Below are positions 1 through 7,555 of a DNA stretch of 18,414 nt, in pieces. Each line of letters starts with the position of its first letter. The stretch's first letter is position 1. The notes under the pieces are model-generated. The model ran no database searches, had not been told where the DNA came from, and worked only from the letters and a program-made list of their open reading frames with translations. Source of the DNA: Burkholderiaceae bacterium (GTDB lineage Bacteria; Pseudomonadota; Gammaproteobacteria; Burkholderiales; Burkholderiaceae). The translations under genes were made by a program, and so were the position numbers. Location: the NCBI GenBank assembly GCA_947371415.1, contig CANBPJ010000026.1, positions 1 to 18,414 of the forward strand, given 5' to 3'.

Positions 1-13
1 CCCTTCCAAAGAC

Positions 14-42
14 TTAATTCTTTCATTTAAGTGGCTTATATT
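14..42 (+). promoter_or_regulatory. Weak candidate promoter for the decarboxylase gene
   Basis: TATATT at 37-42 matches five of six -10 consensus bases. TTAATT at 14-19, 17 bp upstream, is a poor -35 (three of six). A purine-rich ribosome-binding site (AAAGGG, about 74-79) lies just before the ATG at 85. The window begins inside this intergenic region, so a better promoter may lie upstream. Confidence 0.25.
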
Positions 43-84
43 CAGCCTGTCTATTTGCTTTCCTGGAAAACCTAAAGGGTACTC

Positions 85-2352
85 ATGAAATTTCGTTTCC
101 CAATCATCATTATTGATGAGGACTTTCGCTCTGAAAATATTTCAGGTTCAGGTATTCGCGACTTAGCTGAAGCAATTGAAACCGAGGGGATGGAGGTCAT
201 CGGCTTAACAAGCTACGGCGATCTGACATCCTTTGCGCAGCAAGCCTCCCGCGCCTCCACCTTTATTGTTTCTATTGATGACGAAGAGTTTGTTTCTGAC
301 TCTGAAGATCATGATTTGCCTGCGTTAAATAACTTACGCGCATTCATTACTGAGGTGCGTAAGCGCAATGAAGATATTCCGATCTTCTTGTATGGCGAGA
401 CGCGCACTTCACGTCATATGCCTAACGATATTCTTCGCGAGTTACATGGCTTCATTCATATGAATGAAGATACGCCGGAGTTTGTCGCGCGCCACATTAT
501 TCGAGAGGCGAAGGTTTACCTCGATTCATTGGCGCCCCCATTTTTCCGCGCTCTCACCAATTACGCTTCTGAGGGTTCTTACTCTTGGCATTGCCCAGGC
601 CATTCGGGTGGAGTTGCTTTCTTAAAGAGCCCGGTAGGCCGAATGTTCCATCAATTCTTTGGTGAGAATATGCTCCGCGCTGACGTATGTAATGCAGTTG
701 AAGAATTAGGTCAGCTTTTAGATCACACCGGCCCTGTGTTGCAAAGCGAGCGCAATGCTGCGCGTATCTTTAACGCCGACCATTTGTTTTTTGTAACAAA
801 CGGCACTTCCACTTCAAACAAAATTGTTTGGCACTCTACTGTTGCTCCTGGTGACGTAGTGCTGGTGGATCGCAATTGTCACAAGTCGGTGATTCATTCC
901 ATCACGATGATGGGCGCGATCCCTATTTTCTTGATGCCAACTCGCAATCATCTCGGCATTATTGGCCCGATTCCTAAAGAAGAGTTTGAGTGGAAAAACA
1001 TCAAGAGGAAAATTGATGCCAACCCCTTTATCAAAAACAAGGATGTCGTTCCCCGTGTGATGACGCTGACGCAAAGCACGTATGACGGGATTATCTATAA
1101 CGTTGAGATGATTAAAGAAATGCTCGACGGTAAGGTGGATTCCTTGCATTTTGACGAAGCTTGGTTGCCGCACGCCGCTTTTCATCCTTTCTATAAAGAT
1201 ATGCACGCGATTGGTTCTGATCGCAAGCGTACTAAAAAGAGTTTGATGTTCGCCACCCAATCAACTCATAAGTTGTTGGCTGGCCTCTCACAAGCTTCGC
1301 AGGTCTTGGTGCAGGATGCAGAAGATGCCAAGCTAGATCGTGATTGCTTTAATGAGGCTTATTTGATGCACACCTCTACTAGCCCACAGTACGCCATCAT
1401 TGCCTCTTGCGATGTGTCTGCGGCCATGATGGAATCTCCAGGCGGCACCACCTTAGTTGAGGAATCTATTGCTGAGGCAATGGACTTCCGTCGTGCGATG
1501 CGCGAAGTGGATGATAAGTTTGGCGCTGACTGGTGGTTCAAGGTTTGGGGCCCAGATCACTTAACCGAAGAAGGCATTGGTGAGCGCTCCGATTGGATCC
1601 TTGAGCCAAACGCTAGCTGGCATGACTTTGGCAAAGTTGCTGAAGATTTCAACATGCTCGATCCCATTAAGGCGACAGTAGTGACTCCTGGTTTGGATAT
1701 CGAAGGTAACTTCGGTTCCATGGGTATTCCGGCGAGCATCGTTACCAAGTATTTAGCAGAGCATGGCGTGATCGTAGAGAAGTGTGGCTTGTACTCCTTC
1801 TTCATCATGTTCACTATCGGTATTACCAAAGGTCGTTGGAATACCTTGGTCACCGAGTTGCAGCAGTTCAAGGATCATTTTGATAAGAATGCCCCCCTCT
1901 GGAAAGTGTTGCCGGAGTTTGTTGCCAAACATCCTCGTTATGAGCGTGTTGGTCTCAAAGATATTTGCCAGCAGATTCATGAGTTCTATAAAGGCCGTAA
2001 TGTGGCCCGCATGACTACTGAGATGTATACCTCAGATATGGTGCCAGCGATGATGCCTTCGGAAGCTTGGGCCAAGATGGCACACAAGGAAGTGGATCGT
2101 GTACCTTTGGATCAATTGGAAGATCGTATTACGGCGATGTTGGTAACGCCATATCCCCCAGGTATTCCATTATTGATTCCAGGTGAGCGCTTTAATAAAC
2201 GCATCATTGACTATCTCTACTTTGCTCGCGATTTCAATGCGCAATTCCCTGGCTTTGAAACTGATATCCATGGGTTGGTTAAAGGCGATATTGATGGACG
2301 TAGCGAGTACTACGTTGATTGCGTGAGGCAGGAGCCCGATATCACCCTGTGA
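85..2352 (+). CDS. PLP-dependent Orn/Lys/Arg decarboxylase (acid-stress/biodegradative fold)
   Basis: A 755-residue basic amino-acid decarboxylase that removes the alpha-carboxyl of arginine, lysine or ornithine to give the matching polyamine or precursor. The length fits the large family of AdiA, CadA/LdcI and SpeC. Residues about 1-130 are the receiver-like wing domain, about 135-580 the aminotransferase-fold PLP domain, and the rest the C-terminal domain. The PLP Schiff-base lysine is K396 in TQSTHKLLAG. Other landmarks are WHCPGHSGG (about 168-176), FVTNGTSTSNK (about 236-246) and HFDEAW (355-360). The start is the ATG at 85, preceded by AAAGGGT. It stands alone and is closed by a strong terminator. 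Substrate cannot be read from the motifs: THK rather than VHK at the lysine is closer to AdiA/LdcI than to E. coli SpeC, but this does not settle it. No antiporter gene lies beside it, as would be expected of a dedicated acid-resistance pair. Confidence 0.93.
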   Translation: MKFRFPIIIIDEDFRSENISGSGIRDLAEAIETEGMEVIGLTSYGDLTSFAQQASRASTFIVSIDDEEFVSDSEDHDLPALNNLRAFITEVRKRNEDIPIFLYGETRTSRHMPNDILRELHGFIHMNEDTPEFVARHIIREAKVYLDSLAPPFFRALTNYASEGSYSWHCPGHSGGVAFLKSPVGRMFHQFFGENMLRADVCNAVEELGQLLDHTGPVLQSERNAARIFNADHLFFVTNGTSTSNKIVWHSTVAPGDVVLVDRNCHKSVIHSITMMGAIPIFLMPTRNHLGIIGPIPKEEFEWKNIKRKIDANPFIKNKDVVPRVMTLTQSTYDGIIYNVEMIKEMLDGKVDSLHFDEAWLPHAAFHPFYKDMHAIGSDRKRTKKSLMFATQSTHKLLAGLSQASQVLVQDAEDAKLDRDCFNEAYLMHTSTSPQYAIIASCDVSAAMMESPGGTTLVEESIAEAMDFRRAMREVDDKFGADWWFKVWGPDHLTEEGIGERSDWILEPNASWHDFGKVAEDFNMLDPIKATVVTPGLDIEGNFGSMGIPASIVTKYLAEHGVIVEKCGLYSFFIMFTIGITKGRWNTLVTELQQFKDHFDKNAPLWKVLPEFVAKHPRYERVGLKDICQQIHEFYKGRNVARMTTEMYTSDMVPAMMPSEAWAKMAHKEVDRVPLDQLEDRITAMLVTPYPPGIPLLIPGERFNKRIIDYLYFARDFNAQFPGFETDIHGLVKGDIDGRSEYYVDCVRQEPDITL

Positions 2353-2378
2353 TCTAGTTTAAGTAATTAACCACTCCC

Positions 2379-2407
2379 AATACCCTGCTTTTGTAGGGTA
2401 TTTTTTT
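2379..2407 (+). terminator. Intrinsic terminator of the decarboxylase gene
   Basis: A 10-bp stem (AATACCCTGC at 2379-2388 with GTAGGGTATT at 2393-2402, including one G-T pair) closes a TTTT loop and runs into seven T residues at 2401-2407. It starts 26 bp after the decarboxylase stop and separates that gene from the toxin-antitoxin module. Confidence 0.9.
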
Positions 2408-2409
2408 GC

Positions 2410-2438
2410 TTGCACCTCACTGAGTCTATGGCTATACT
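2410..2438 (+). promoter_or_regulatory. Candidate promoter of yefM-yoeB
   Basis: TATACT at 2433-2438 matches five of six -10 bases, with TTGCAC at 2410-2415 exactly 17 bp upstream (only the first three -35 bases match). Predicted transcription would begin near 2445, inside the palindromic operator, giving a leader of about 25 nt. The -35 element lies just behind the preceding terminator. Confidence 0.5.
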
Positions 2439-2460
2439 TGTACAATATATTGAACAAGTA
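2435..2460. promoter_or_regulatory. Palindromic operator for YefM/YefM-YoeB autorepression
   Basis: A 26-bp inverted repeat, symmetrical at 24 of 26 positions: TACTTGT (2435-2441) mirrors ACAAGTA (2454-2460) around a perfect central CAATATATTG (2443-2452). The only break is the A/A pair at 2442 and 2453. The left half contains TGTACA, the core hexamer known from E. coli yefM-yoeB operators; the right half has TGAACA. The site overlaps the end of the -10 and the predicted start of transcription and ends at the ribosome-binding site, as expected for conditional-cooperative autoregulation. Protein binding is inferred from family knowledge. Confidence 0.75.
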
Positions 2461-2470
2461 AGGTTTGACA

Positions 2471-2728
2471 ATGAGAGTCATTAATTTTTCTGATGCCAGA
2501 AACCAATTTAAGCAAGTGATTGATCAAGTGGTGAGTGATTGTGATGTAGCCATCATCTCTCGCAGAGATGCTGATGATGCGGTTGTCATGTCCTTAAATA
2601 CCTATAACAGCATGATGGAAACGCTCCATTTATTAAAATCTCCAGCCAACGTAAAACATCTGGAGAAATCATTGGCGCAATACCGTAAAGGGCAGACCAA
2701 AGAAAAGGCCCTAATAGATGCTAAGTAG
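2471..2728 (+). CDS. yefM: Antitoxin YefM (Phd/YefM family)
   Basis: An 85-residue antitoxin that binds and neutralises the YoeB ribosome-dependent mRNA interferase and, through its N-terminal Phd/YefM fold, should bind the operator just upstream. The start MRVINFSDARNQF resembles the classic family start (MRTISYSEARQNL in E. coli), followed by AVVMSLNTYNSM and the HLLKSPAN segment before a charged, probably disordered C-terminal toxin-binding tail. The ATG at 2471 is chosen over the in-frame TTG at 2465 because it matches the family start and lies 6 bp after AAGGT. Its last 11 bp overlap the toxin gene, so translation is likely coupled. Confidence 0.92.
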   Translation: MRVINFSDARNQFKQVIDQVVSDCDVAIISRRDADDAVVMSLNTYNSMMETLHLLKSPANVKHLEKSLAQYRKGQTKEKALIDAK

Positions 2729-2981
2729 GGTTGTATGGACTTCTGCAGCATGGTCTGATTATGTTTATTGGCAAGGGCAAGATAAAAAAACGTTAAGACG
2801 GATTAATGCCCTTATTAAAGATGTCATGAGAAGTCCTGAGGAGGGTATCGGAAAGCCTGAAGAATTGCGTGAGAGTCTGTCGGGCTTTTGGTCAAGGCGA
2901 ATCGATGATGTTCATCGTCTGGTTTATGCGATTGAAAAAGATCAGATCGTTGTTATTGCCTGCCGATATCACTACGAGTAG
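2718..2981 (+). CDS. yoeB: Toxin YoeB (Txe/YoeB mRNA interferase)
   Basis: An 87-residue RelE-superfamily toxin that cleaves mRNA in the ribosomal A site and halts translation. It aligns along its whole length with the 84-residue E. coli YoeB. The catalytic residues E46, R65 and H83 of E. coli correspond here to E48 (GKPE), R67 (HRLVY) and H85 (CRYHYE). The segment LSGFWSRRIDDVHRLVYAI is the family hallmark. All three residues are present and nothing is truncated, so the toxin is predicted to be active. The ATG at 2718 lies inside the end of yefM in another frame. The module sits between a housekeeping decarboxylase and an unrelated transporter operon, a common position for mobile toxin-antitoxin pairs, though no mobility gene is present. 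Confidence 0.93.
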   Translation: MLSRVVWTSAAWSDYVYWQGQDKKTLRRINALIKDVMRSPEEGIGKPEELRESLSGFWSRRIDDVHRLVYAIEKDQIVVIACRYHYE

Positions 2982-3009
2982 CGCTATCTCGCATGATGAG
3001 GCGGCTACT
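2977..3009. terminator. Hairpin between convergent yoeB and dctM, possible bidirectional terminator
   Basis: AGTAGCGC (2977-2984) pairs with GC and GCTACT (3001-3009, one bulged G at 3003), and an inner CTC/GAG pair extends the stem. The structure spans both stop codons of the convergent genes (yoeB TAG at 2979-2981, dctM stop at 3005-3007). Neither strand has a T-run after it, so it may only slow RNA decay or cause weak termination. Confidence 0.35.
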
Positions 3010-4537
3010 TAACTGGTTTATCTAATTGAAATAACACCGGAGCATCTTCATCAATCTTGCTCGGTGAAGAGTCTGACTTGCCTTCATCGCCACCCGTGAA
3101 ATTAAACTCCTGACTTTGCACTACTGCTGCAGGCTTATCGAGGAGGGCAGTGACTAGTGCTGGGAATGCTGCCACCACTACAACCATGATCAGTTGTAGC
3201 CCCACCCAAGGTAATGCACCCCAGTAAATATCGCTACTCTTCACCTCTTTGGGCGCTACACCGCGTAGATAGAACAGTGCAAAACCAAAAGGTGGGTGCA
3301 TAAATGAGGTTTGCATATTCACGCACAGCATGACGCCGAACCAAACTAGTGCAGCGCTAGCGGCGGCTTGGGGATTGCCATTCATAGAGGCGAGTAATAC
3401 TGGCGCCAGTAGTTTGACTGCGACCGGGGCCAGCATCGGCACTACGATGAAAGCGATCTCAAAGAAGTCCAAAAAGAATGCCAAGAAGAAAACAAATAAG
3501 TTCACGACGACCAAGAAACCAATCCAACCGCCAGGTAGATTTGAAAATAATTCTTCTACCCAGTGCCCACCATCAACGCCTTGAAATACCACCGAGAAGC
3601 AGGTTGAGCCAATCAAGATGAATACCACCATTGCAGTAATACGCATGGTGTTTTGATAAGCCTCTTGTATCAATCCCTTGAGGTTGGGAATGCTTGCCCT
3701 GCGTATCCAAGCTAAGAGCAGGGCGCCCATGGCGCCCATTGCCCCAGACTCGGTTGGGGTAGCAATGCCAGTCATGATGGTGCCAAGTACTAGAAAAATC
3801 AGTACTGCAGAGGGAATAATCCCCATGAGACATTTTTTCCAGAGCGCCCAACCTTTGAGGGTCAGCTCACTTTCCGGAACGGCAGGCAGGTAAGCTGGTC
3901 TAAAGCGTGACAGGAAGAAGGTATAGAGCGCAAAAAGGCCAATTTGCAGCAGGGATGGACCCCAAGCGCCGAGATACATGCTGCCGACATCCGCGCTGCC
4001 ACTTTGGGTTTTTAGTTGATCGGCCAACACAATTAATACCAAGGAAGGGGGTACTAACTGCGTAATAGTCCCAGAAGCCGCTAAAACGCCCGTAGCGTAG
4101 CGCATGTTGTAGCCGTAACGCATCATTACCGGTAGCGATATCATCGCCATAGCGATCACCTGAGCGGCTACAGTGCCAGTGATTGCCCCCAGAATGAATC
4201 CCACAATGATGACGGAGTAACCCAGTCCACCTCGGATCCGTCCAAACAACTGGCCCATGGAGTCGAGCATCTCTTCGGCAAGACCACAGCGCTCCAGAAT
4301 GGCGCCCATGAAGGTGAAGAAGGGGATAGCTAAGAGCAGGTCATTGGCCAGAACGCTACCAAAGATACGTTGTGGAATGGCTTGCAAGAACGGCATGCCA
4401 AAAAAGTTCTCGCTGATGGCAATTCCGGCAAAAAAGAGGCCTGCCGCCATCAAAGAAAATGCCACCGGAAAGCCGATCAACATAAACACGATCAAGCCGC
4501 CAAACATCAGTGGTGGCATCCATTCAATCGGAATCAT
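3005..4537 (-). CDS. TRAP transporter large permease (DctM-like)
   Basis: The 510-residue large membrane subunit of a tripartite ATP-independent periplasmic transporter, which couples inward Na+ or H+ flow to import of an organic acid captured by a periplasmic binding protein. It begins MIPIEWMPPLMFGGLIVFML and is almost entirely hydrophobic to about residue 465, with family landmarks such as IPFFTFMGAILER, GTVAAQVIAMAMISLP and SGTITQLVPPSLVLIVLAD. It is longer than the roughly 425-residue DctM proteins and resembles the mannitol/chloroaromatic type. The last 45 residues are a charged, probably disordered tail rich in Ser, Asp and Lys. Its ATG overlaps the dctQ stop by 4 bp (ATGA). The substrate is unknown, and no DctP-type binding protein is present in the window. 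Confidence 0.9.
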   Translation of the reverse strand: MIPIEWMPPLMFGGLIVFMLIGFPVAFSLMAAGLFFAGIAISENFFGMPFLQAIPQRIFGSVLANDLLLAIPFFTFMGAILERCGLAEEMLDSMGQLFGRIRGGLGYSVIIVGFILGAITGTVAAQVIAMAMISLPVMMRYGYNMRYATGVLAASGTITQLVPPSLVLIVLADQLKTQSGSADVGSMYLGAWGPSLLQIGLFALYTFFLSRFRPAYLPAVPESELTLKGWALWKKCLMGIIPSAVLIFLVLGTIMTGIATPTESGAMGAMGALLLAWIRRASIPNLKGLIQEAYQNTMRITAMVVFILIGSTCFSVVFQGVDGGHWVEELFSNLPGGWIGFLVVVNLFVFFLAFFLDFFEIAFIVVPMLAPVAVKLLAPVLLASMNGNPQAAASAALVWFGVMLCVNMQTSFMHPPFGFALFYLRGVAPKEVKSSDIYWGALPWVGLQLIMVVVVAAFPALVTALLDKPAAVVQSQEFNFTGGDEGKSDSSPSKIDEDAPVLFQLDKPVK

Positions 4538-5085
4538 TGCATGGGCTTTTCATAATGGAGGTCTACGGCAGGAAGAGTCTCCTCGCCTGCGAGGGCGCCA
4601 ATCCGTTTAATGATTTCTGAAACTCCTTGAAGGCTCAACATCAAGAAACCAAACGGCACGATCAATTTAATGAGGTAGCGTGGCAAGCCACCCGCATTGA
4701 GCGAGTGCTCCGAGACTAGCCATGAGGGGTAGAACAGGGTCGTCCAGGATAGCCAGGAAAATAAGATGCAGGCTGGCATCAAGAACAATATCAAGCCAAA
4801 GAGATCAACGTAAATGCGCCCACGATCGGAGAGTTGCGAATAAATCAAATCTACTCGAACATGTTCATTGCGCTTCAGCGTGTATGAGGCACCCAGCATG
4901 ACGGCAGCGGCAAAGAGATACCACTGCAGCTCCAGTGGCCAGTTATTGCTAATATCTAAGCTATAGCGCAACAGGGCATTGATTGCCGAGACTACGCAAG
5001 ATAGCAAAATCATGATGCTGGCTATCTTGCCCAGAAATTGATTTAAGCGATCAATGCCTGTAGAGAGTGTTCCCCAAAACCCCAT
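4534..5085 (-). CDS. TRAP transporter small permease (DctQ-like)
   Basis: A 183-residue, four-helix small membrane subunit of a TRAP transporter that partners the large permease encoded directly after it. Predicted membrane segments lie at about 17-38, 50-72, 92-115 and 138-160. The stretch ELQWYLFAAAVMLGASYTL followed by KRNEHVRVDLIY is typical of the family: the charged HVRVD motif follows the second helix. The ATG at 5085 is only 5 bp after the argH stop, and no good Shine-Dalgarno is visible there, so it is probably translated from the argH transcript. The 4-bp overlap with dctM supports a tight 1:1 pairing. Confidence 0.88.
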   Translation of the reverse strand: MGFWGTLSTGIDRLNQFLGKIASIMILLSCVVSAINALLRYSLDISNNWPLELQWYLFAAAVMLGASYTLKRNEHVRVDLIYSQLSDRGRIYVDLFGLILFLMPACILFSWLSWTTLFYPSWLVSEHSLNAGGLPRYLIKLIVPFGFLMLSLQGVSEIIKRIGALAGEETLPAVDLHYEKPMQ

Positions 5086-5090
5086 GCGAT

Positions 5091-6509
5091 CTAGAGATCT
5101 GCGCGACCCCGTTTGATTGCGGCGAGTACTTGGGCTGGAGCGGTGCCACCAGCATGTTGACGTGAATTGACAGAACCATCCACTGTCAATAGGGCAAACA
5201 CATCATCACCCATGAGTTCAGGGCGATTATCTAAGCCACAAGCAAAGCGCAGCTCAGAAAGGCTAAGGTCAGTCAGCATGCAATTGCGGCCAACGCAAGC
5301 CTTAACCGCATGAGCTACAGCTTCATGAGCATCGCGGAAAGCCAAACCTTTTTTTACCAGATAGTCAGCCAAGTCGGTTGCAGTTGCAAAGCCTTCTTCG
5401 GCAGCTGCTTTCATGACATCTGCCTTCACTTGAATATGGGGAACCATATCGGCGAAGATGCGCAAAGTATCTTGTACGGTATCCACGGCATCAAACAAAG
5501 GCTCTTTATCTTCTTGGTTATCTTTGTTGTATGCCAACGGCTGGCTCTTCATCAATGTCAACAAGGAAATCAAGTCACCATATACGCGACCAGTTTTGCC
5601 GCGAGCTAACTCTGGTACATCTGGGTTTTTCTTTTGCGGCATGATGGAGCTACCGGTACAGAAACGATCGGGTAAATCAATAAAGCCAAAGCGTGGGCTC
5701 AGCCACAGTACCAACTCTTCGGAGAGGCGCGAAACATGCATCATCAAAATGGATGCAAATGCACAGAACTCAATCGCAAAATCACGATCAGACACTGCGT
5801 CCAGAGAGTTATTGCAGATCCCATCGAAACCCAGAGTCCTAGCAACTTGCTCGCGATCAATCGGGTAGGTCGTTCCAGCTAAGGCCGCCGCACCCAATGG
5901 CAGACGATTAAAGCGGGCGCGTAGATCGGCTAAGCGGCTAGCATCACGACTAAACATTTCGAAGTAAGCCATCAAGTGATGGCCAAAAGTAATCGGTTGC
6001 GCTACTTGCAAGTGAGTATGTCCCGGCATGATGGCGGCGGAGTGAGTTTCTGCAAGATCTAGCAAGGCGATACGCAAGGTCTTCAGGGTGACTGAGATTT
6101 GATCAACACTATCGCGCAACCAAAGACGTAGATCTGTGGCTACTTGGTCATTGCGTGAGCGACCTGTATGCAGTCGCTTGCCAGCATCCCCAACCAATTG
6201 GGTGAGGCGAGCTTCAATATTGAGGTGAACATCTTCTAGAGCGAGTTGCCAATGAAATTCACCAGCCTCAATCTCACCTTTAATCTGGGCCATGCCCTTT
6301 TGAATATCTGCTAAATCTTGTGTGCTAATAATCTTTTGGGTAGCTAGCATCTCAGCGTGAGCCAAGGATCCAGCGATATCAACCAAGGCAAAGCGTTGAT
6401 CAAAGCCAATGGATGCGGTATAACGCTGCACCAGTTCGTCGACGGGTTCGGTAAAACGCGCCGACCAAGCTTGGGCTTTGTTGGCGAGGGAATTTTTTGA
6501 TGAGCTCAT
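5091..6509 (-). CDS. argH: Argininosuccinate lyase
   Basis: A 472-residue cytoplasmic enzyme of the last arginine biosynthesis step, splitting argininosuccinate into arginine and fumarate. The fumarase/aspartase superfamily signature GSSIMPQKKNPD is at 286-297 with the catalytic serine at 287. TGRSRNDQ (115-122) and GHTHLQVAQP (163-172) carry further substrate and catalytic residues. The ATG at 6509 (MSSSKNSLANKAQAW) gives the usual family start; the open frame continues upstream to 6677 but would overlap hemC. No Shine-Dalgarno precedes this ATG. A TATACT (-10-like, 6521 to 6516 on the minus strand) lies only 6 bp before it without a recognisable -35, so a very short or absent leader is possible. 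It heads the argH-dctQ-dctM unit and is divergent from hemC with a 43-bp gap. Confidence 0.96.
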   Translation of the reverse strand: MSSSKNSLANKAQAWSARFTEPVDELVQRYTASIGFDQRFALVDIAGSLAHAEMLATQKIISTQDLADIQKGMAQIKGEIEAGEFHWQLALEDVHLNIEARLTQLVGDAGKRLHTGRSRNDQVATDLRLWLRDSVDQISVTLKTLRIALLDLAETHSAAIMPGHTHLQVAQPITFGHHLMAYFEMFSRDASRLADLRARFNRLPLGAAALAGTTYPIDREQVARTLGFDGICNNSLDAVSDRDFAIEFCAFASILMMHVSRLSEELVLWLSPRFGFIDLPDRFCTGSSIMPQKKNPDVPELARGKTGRVYGDLISLLTLMKSQPLAYNKDNQEDKEPLFDAVDTVQDTLRIFADMVPHIQVKADVMKAAAEEGFATATDLADYLVKKGLAFRDAHEAVAHAVKACVGRNCMLTDLSLSELRFACGLDNRPELMGDDVFALLTVDGSVNSRQHAGGTAPAQVLAAIKRGRADL

Positions 6510-6552
6510 AAAGGCAGTATATTGGTGTAGGTCTTTGATTATTTTAAATGCT

Positions 6553-7533
6553 ATGTCCCAAACCCCCATTTCTAGCTCTACTTCTACCATTTCCACCGCC
6601 CCTAAGCGCCTTGTAATCGCCTCCCGCGAGAGCAGGCTCGCCATGTGGCAGGCGGAACACGTGCGGGATTGCCTCAAAAAGCTCTATCCAGAATGTGATG
6701 TCCAAATCTTGGGGATGACTACCCGTGGAGACCAAATACTGGACAAAGCTCTCTCTAAAGTCGGTGGAAAGGGCTTATTTGTGAAGGAGCTCGAAACCGC
6801 TCTTGAGGACGGTCGGGCTGATTTGGCAGTGCATTCCTTAAAAGATGTCCCGATGGTCATGCCCGAGGGCTTTGATTTGTCTTGCGTCATGGCACGTGAA
6901 GATGCGCATGACGCGTTTGTGTCAAACGACTATGCAAGCCTTGAAGATTTACCTAAGGGCGCGGTCGTAGGCACCTCTAGTCTGCGCCGAGAGTCGGTTC
7001 TCAGATCTAAGTTCCCGCATTTGGAAATTCAGCCCTTAAGGGGAAATTTGGATACCCGTATGGCTAAGTTAGATCGTGGTGAGTACCAAGCGATTATTTT
7101 GGCCGCTGCCGGCTTAAAGCGCCTTGGTCTGGAAAGTCGTATTCGAGCTCGCTTACCTATTGATCCATACACCCCTGCGGCTGGGCAGGGCGCATTGGGT
7201 ATTGAAACCCTGAGCAAGCATCCGAACATTAAAGCCTGGCTTGCCCCACTCAACGATTTACCAACTTTGTATGCAGTCTCTGCCGAGCGCATGGTGTCGC
7301 GCCAATTGGGTGGCTCTTGTGAGGTACCTTTGGCTGCATACGCCACATGGGATCAAGATCAGATGCATATTCGATCTTTTGTTGCTAGCGTAGACGGCAA
7401 AGCCAGCTGCCTAGCTAGTGCCGAAGGTTCAGTAAAGAGCCTTGAGGATGCAGAAGCCTTAGGCTTTTCTGTGGCACAAGATTTAATTGCGCGGGGCGCG
7501 GCTAGTCTGTTGCCCCATGGCTTGCCTAAGTAA
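6553..7533 (+). CDS. hemC: Hydroxymethylbilane synthase (porphobilinogen deaminase)
   Basis: A 326-residue enzyme that joins four porphobilinogen molecules into hydroxymethylbilane in haem synthesis. The catalytic aspartate is D98 in HSLKDVP. VGTSSLRRESVL (139-150) and LRGNLDTRMAKL form the anionic substrate channel, and C256 in LGGSCEVPL is the attachment site of the dipyrromethane cofactor. The ATG at 6553 (MSQTPISSS) is preferred: the frame opens upstream at 6478, but that part overlaps argH. The result still has a Ser/Thr-rich extension of about 18 residues before the conserved RLVIASRESRLAMWQ start. No clear Shine-Dalgarno is visible. hemD follows after 22 bp. Confidence 0.96.
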   Translation: MSQTPISSSTSTISTAPKRLVIASRESRLAMWQAEHVRDCLKKLYPECDVQILGMTTRGDQILDKALSKVGGKGLFVKELETALEDGRADLAVHSLKDVPMVMPEGFDLSCVMAREDAHDAFVSNDYASLEDLPKGAVVGTSSLRRESVLRSKFPHLEIQPLRGNLDTRMAKLDRGEYQAIILAAAGLKRLGLESRIRARLPIDPYTPAAGQGALGIETLSKHPNIKAWLAPLNDLPTLYAVSAERMVSRQLGGSCEVPLAAYATWDQDQMHIRSFVASVDGKASCLASAEGSVKSLEDAEALGFSVAQDLIARGAASLLPHGLPK

Positions 7534-7555
7534 ACATTAGCATGGCTAATTGCTA

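Noticed and set aside
814..1260. A 148-codon minus-strand frame inside the decarboxylase gene
   Set aside because: It is fully contained in a conserved, well-matched coding region on the other strand and shows no recognisable domain.
5458..5868. A 136-codon plus-strand frame inside argH
   Set aside because: It lies antisense to the conserved argH core; no family features or start signals.
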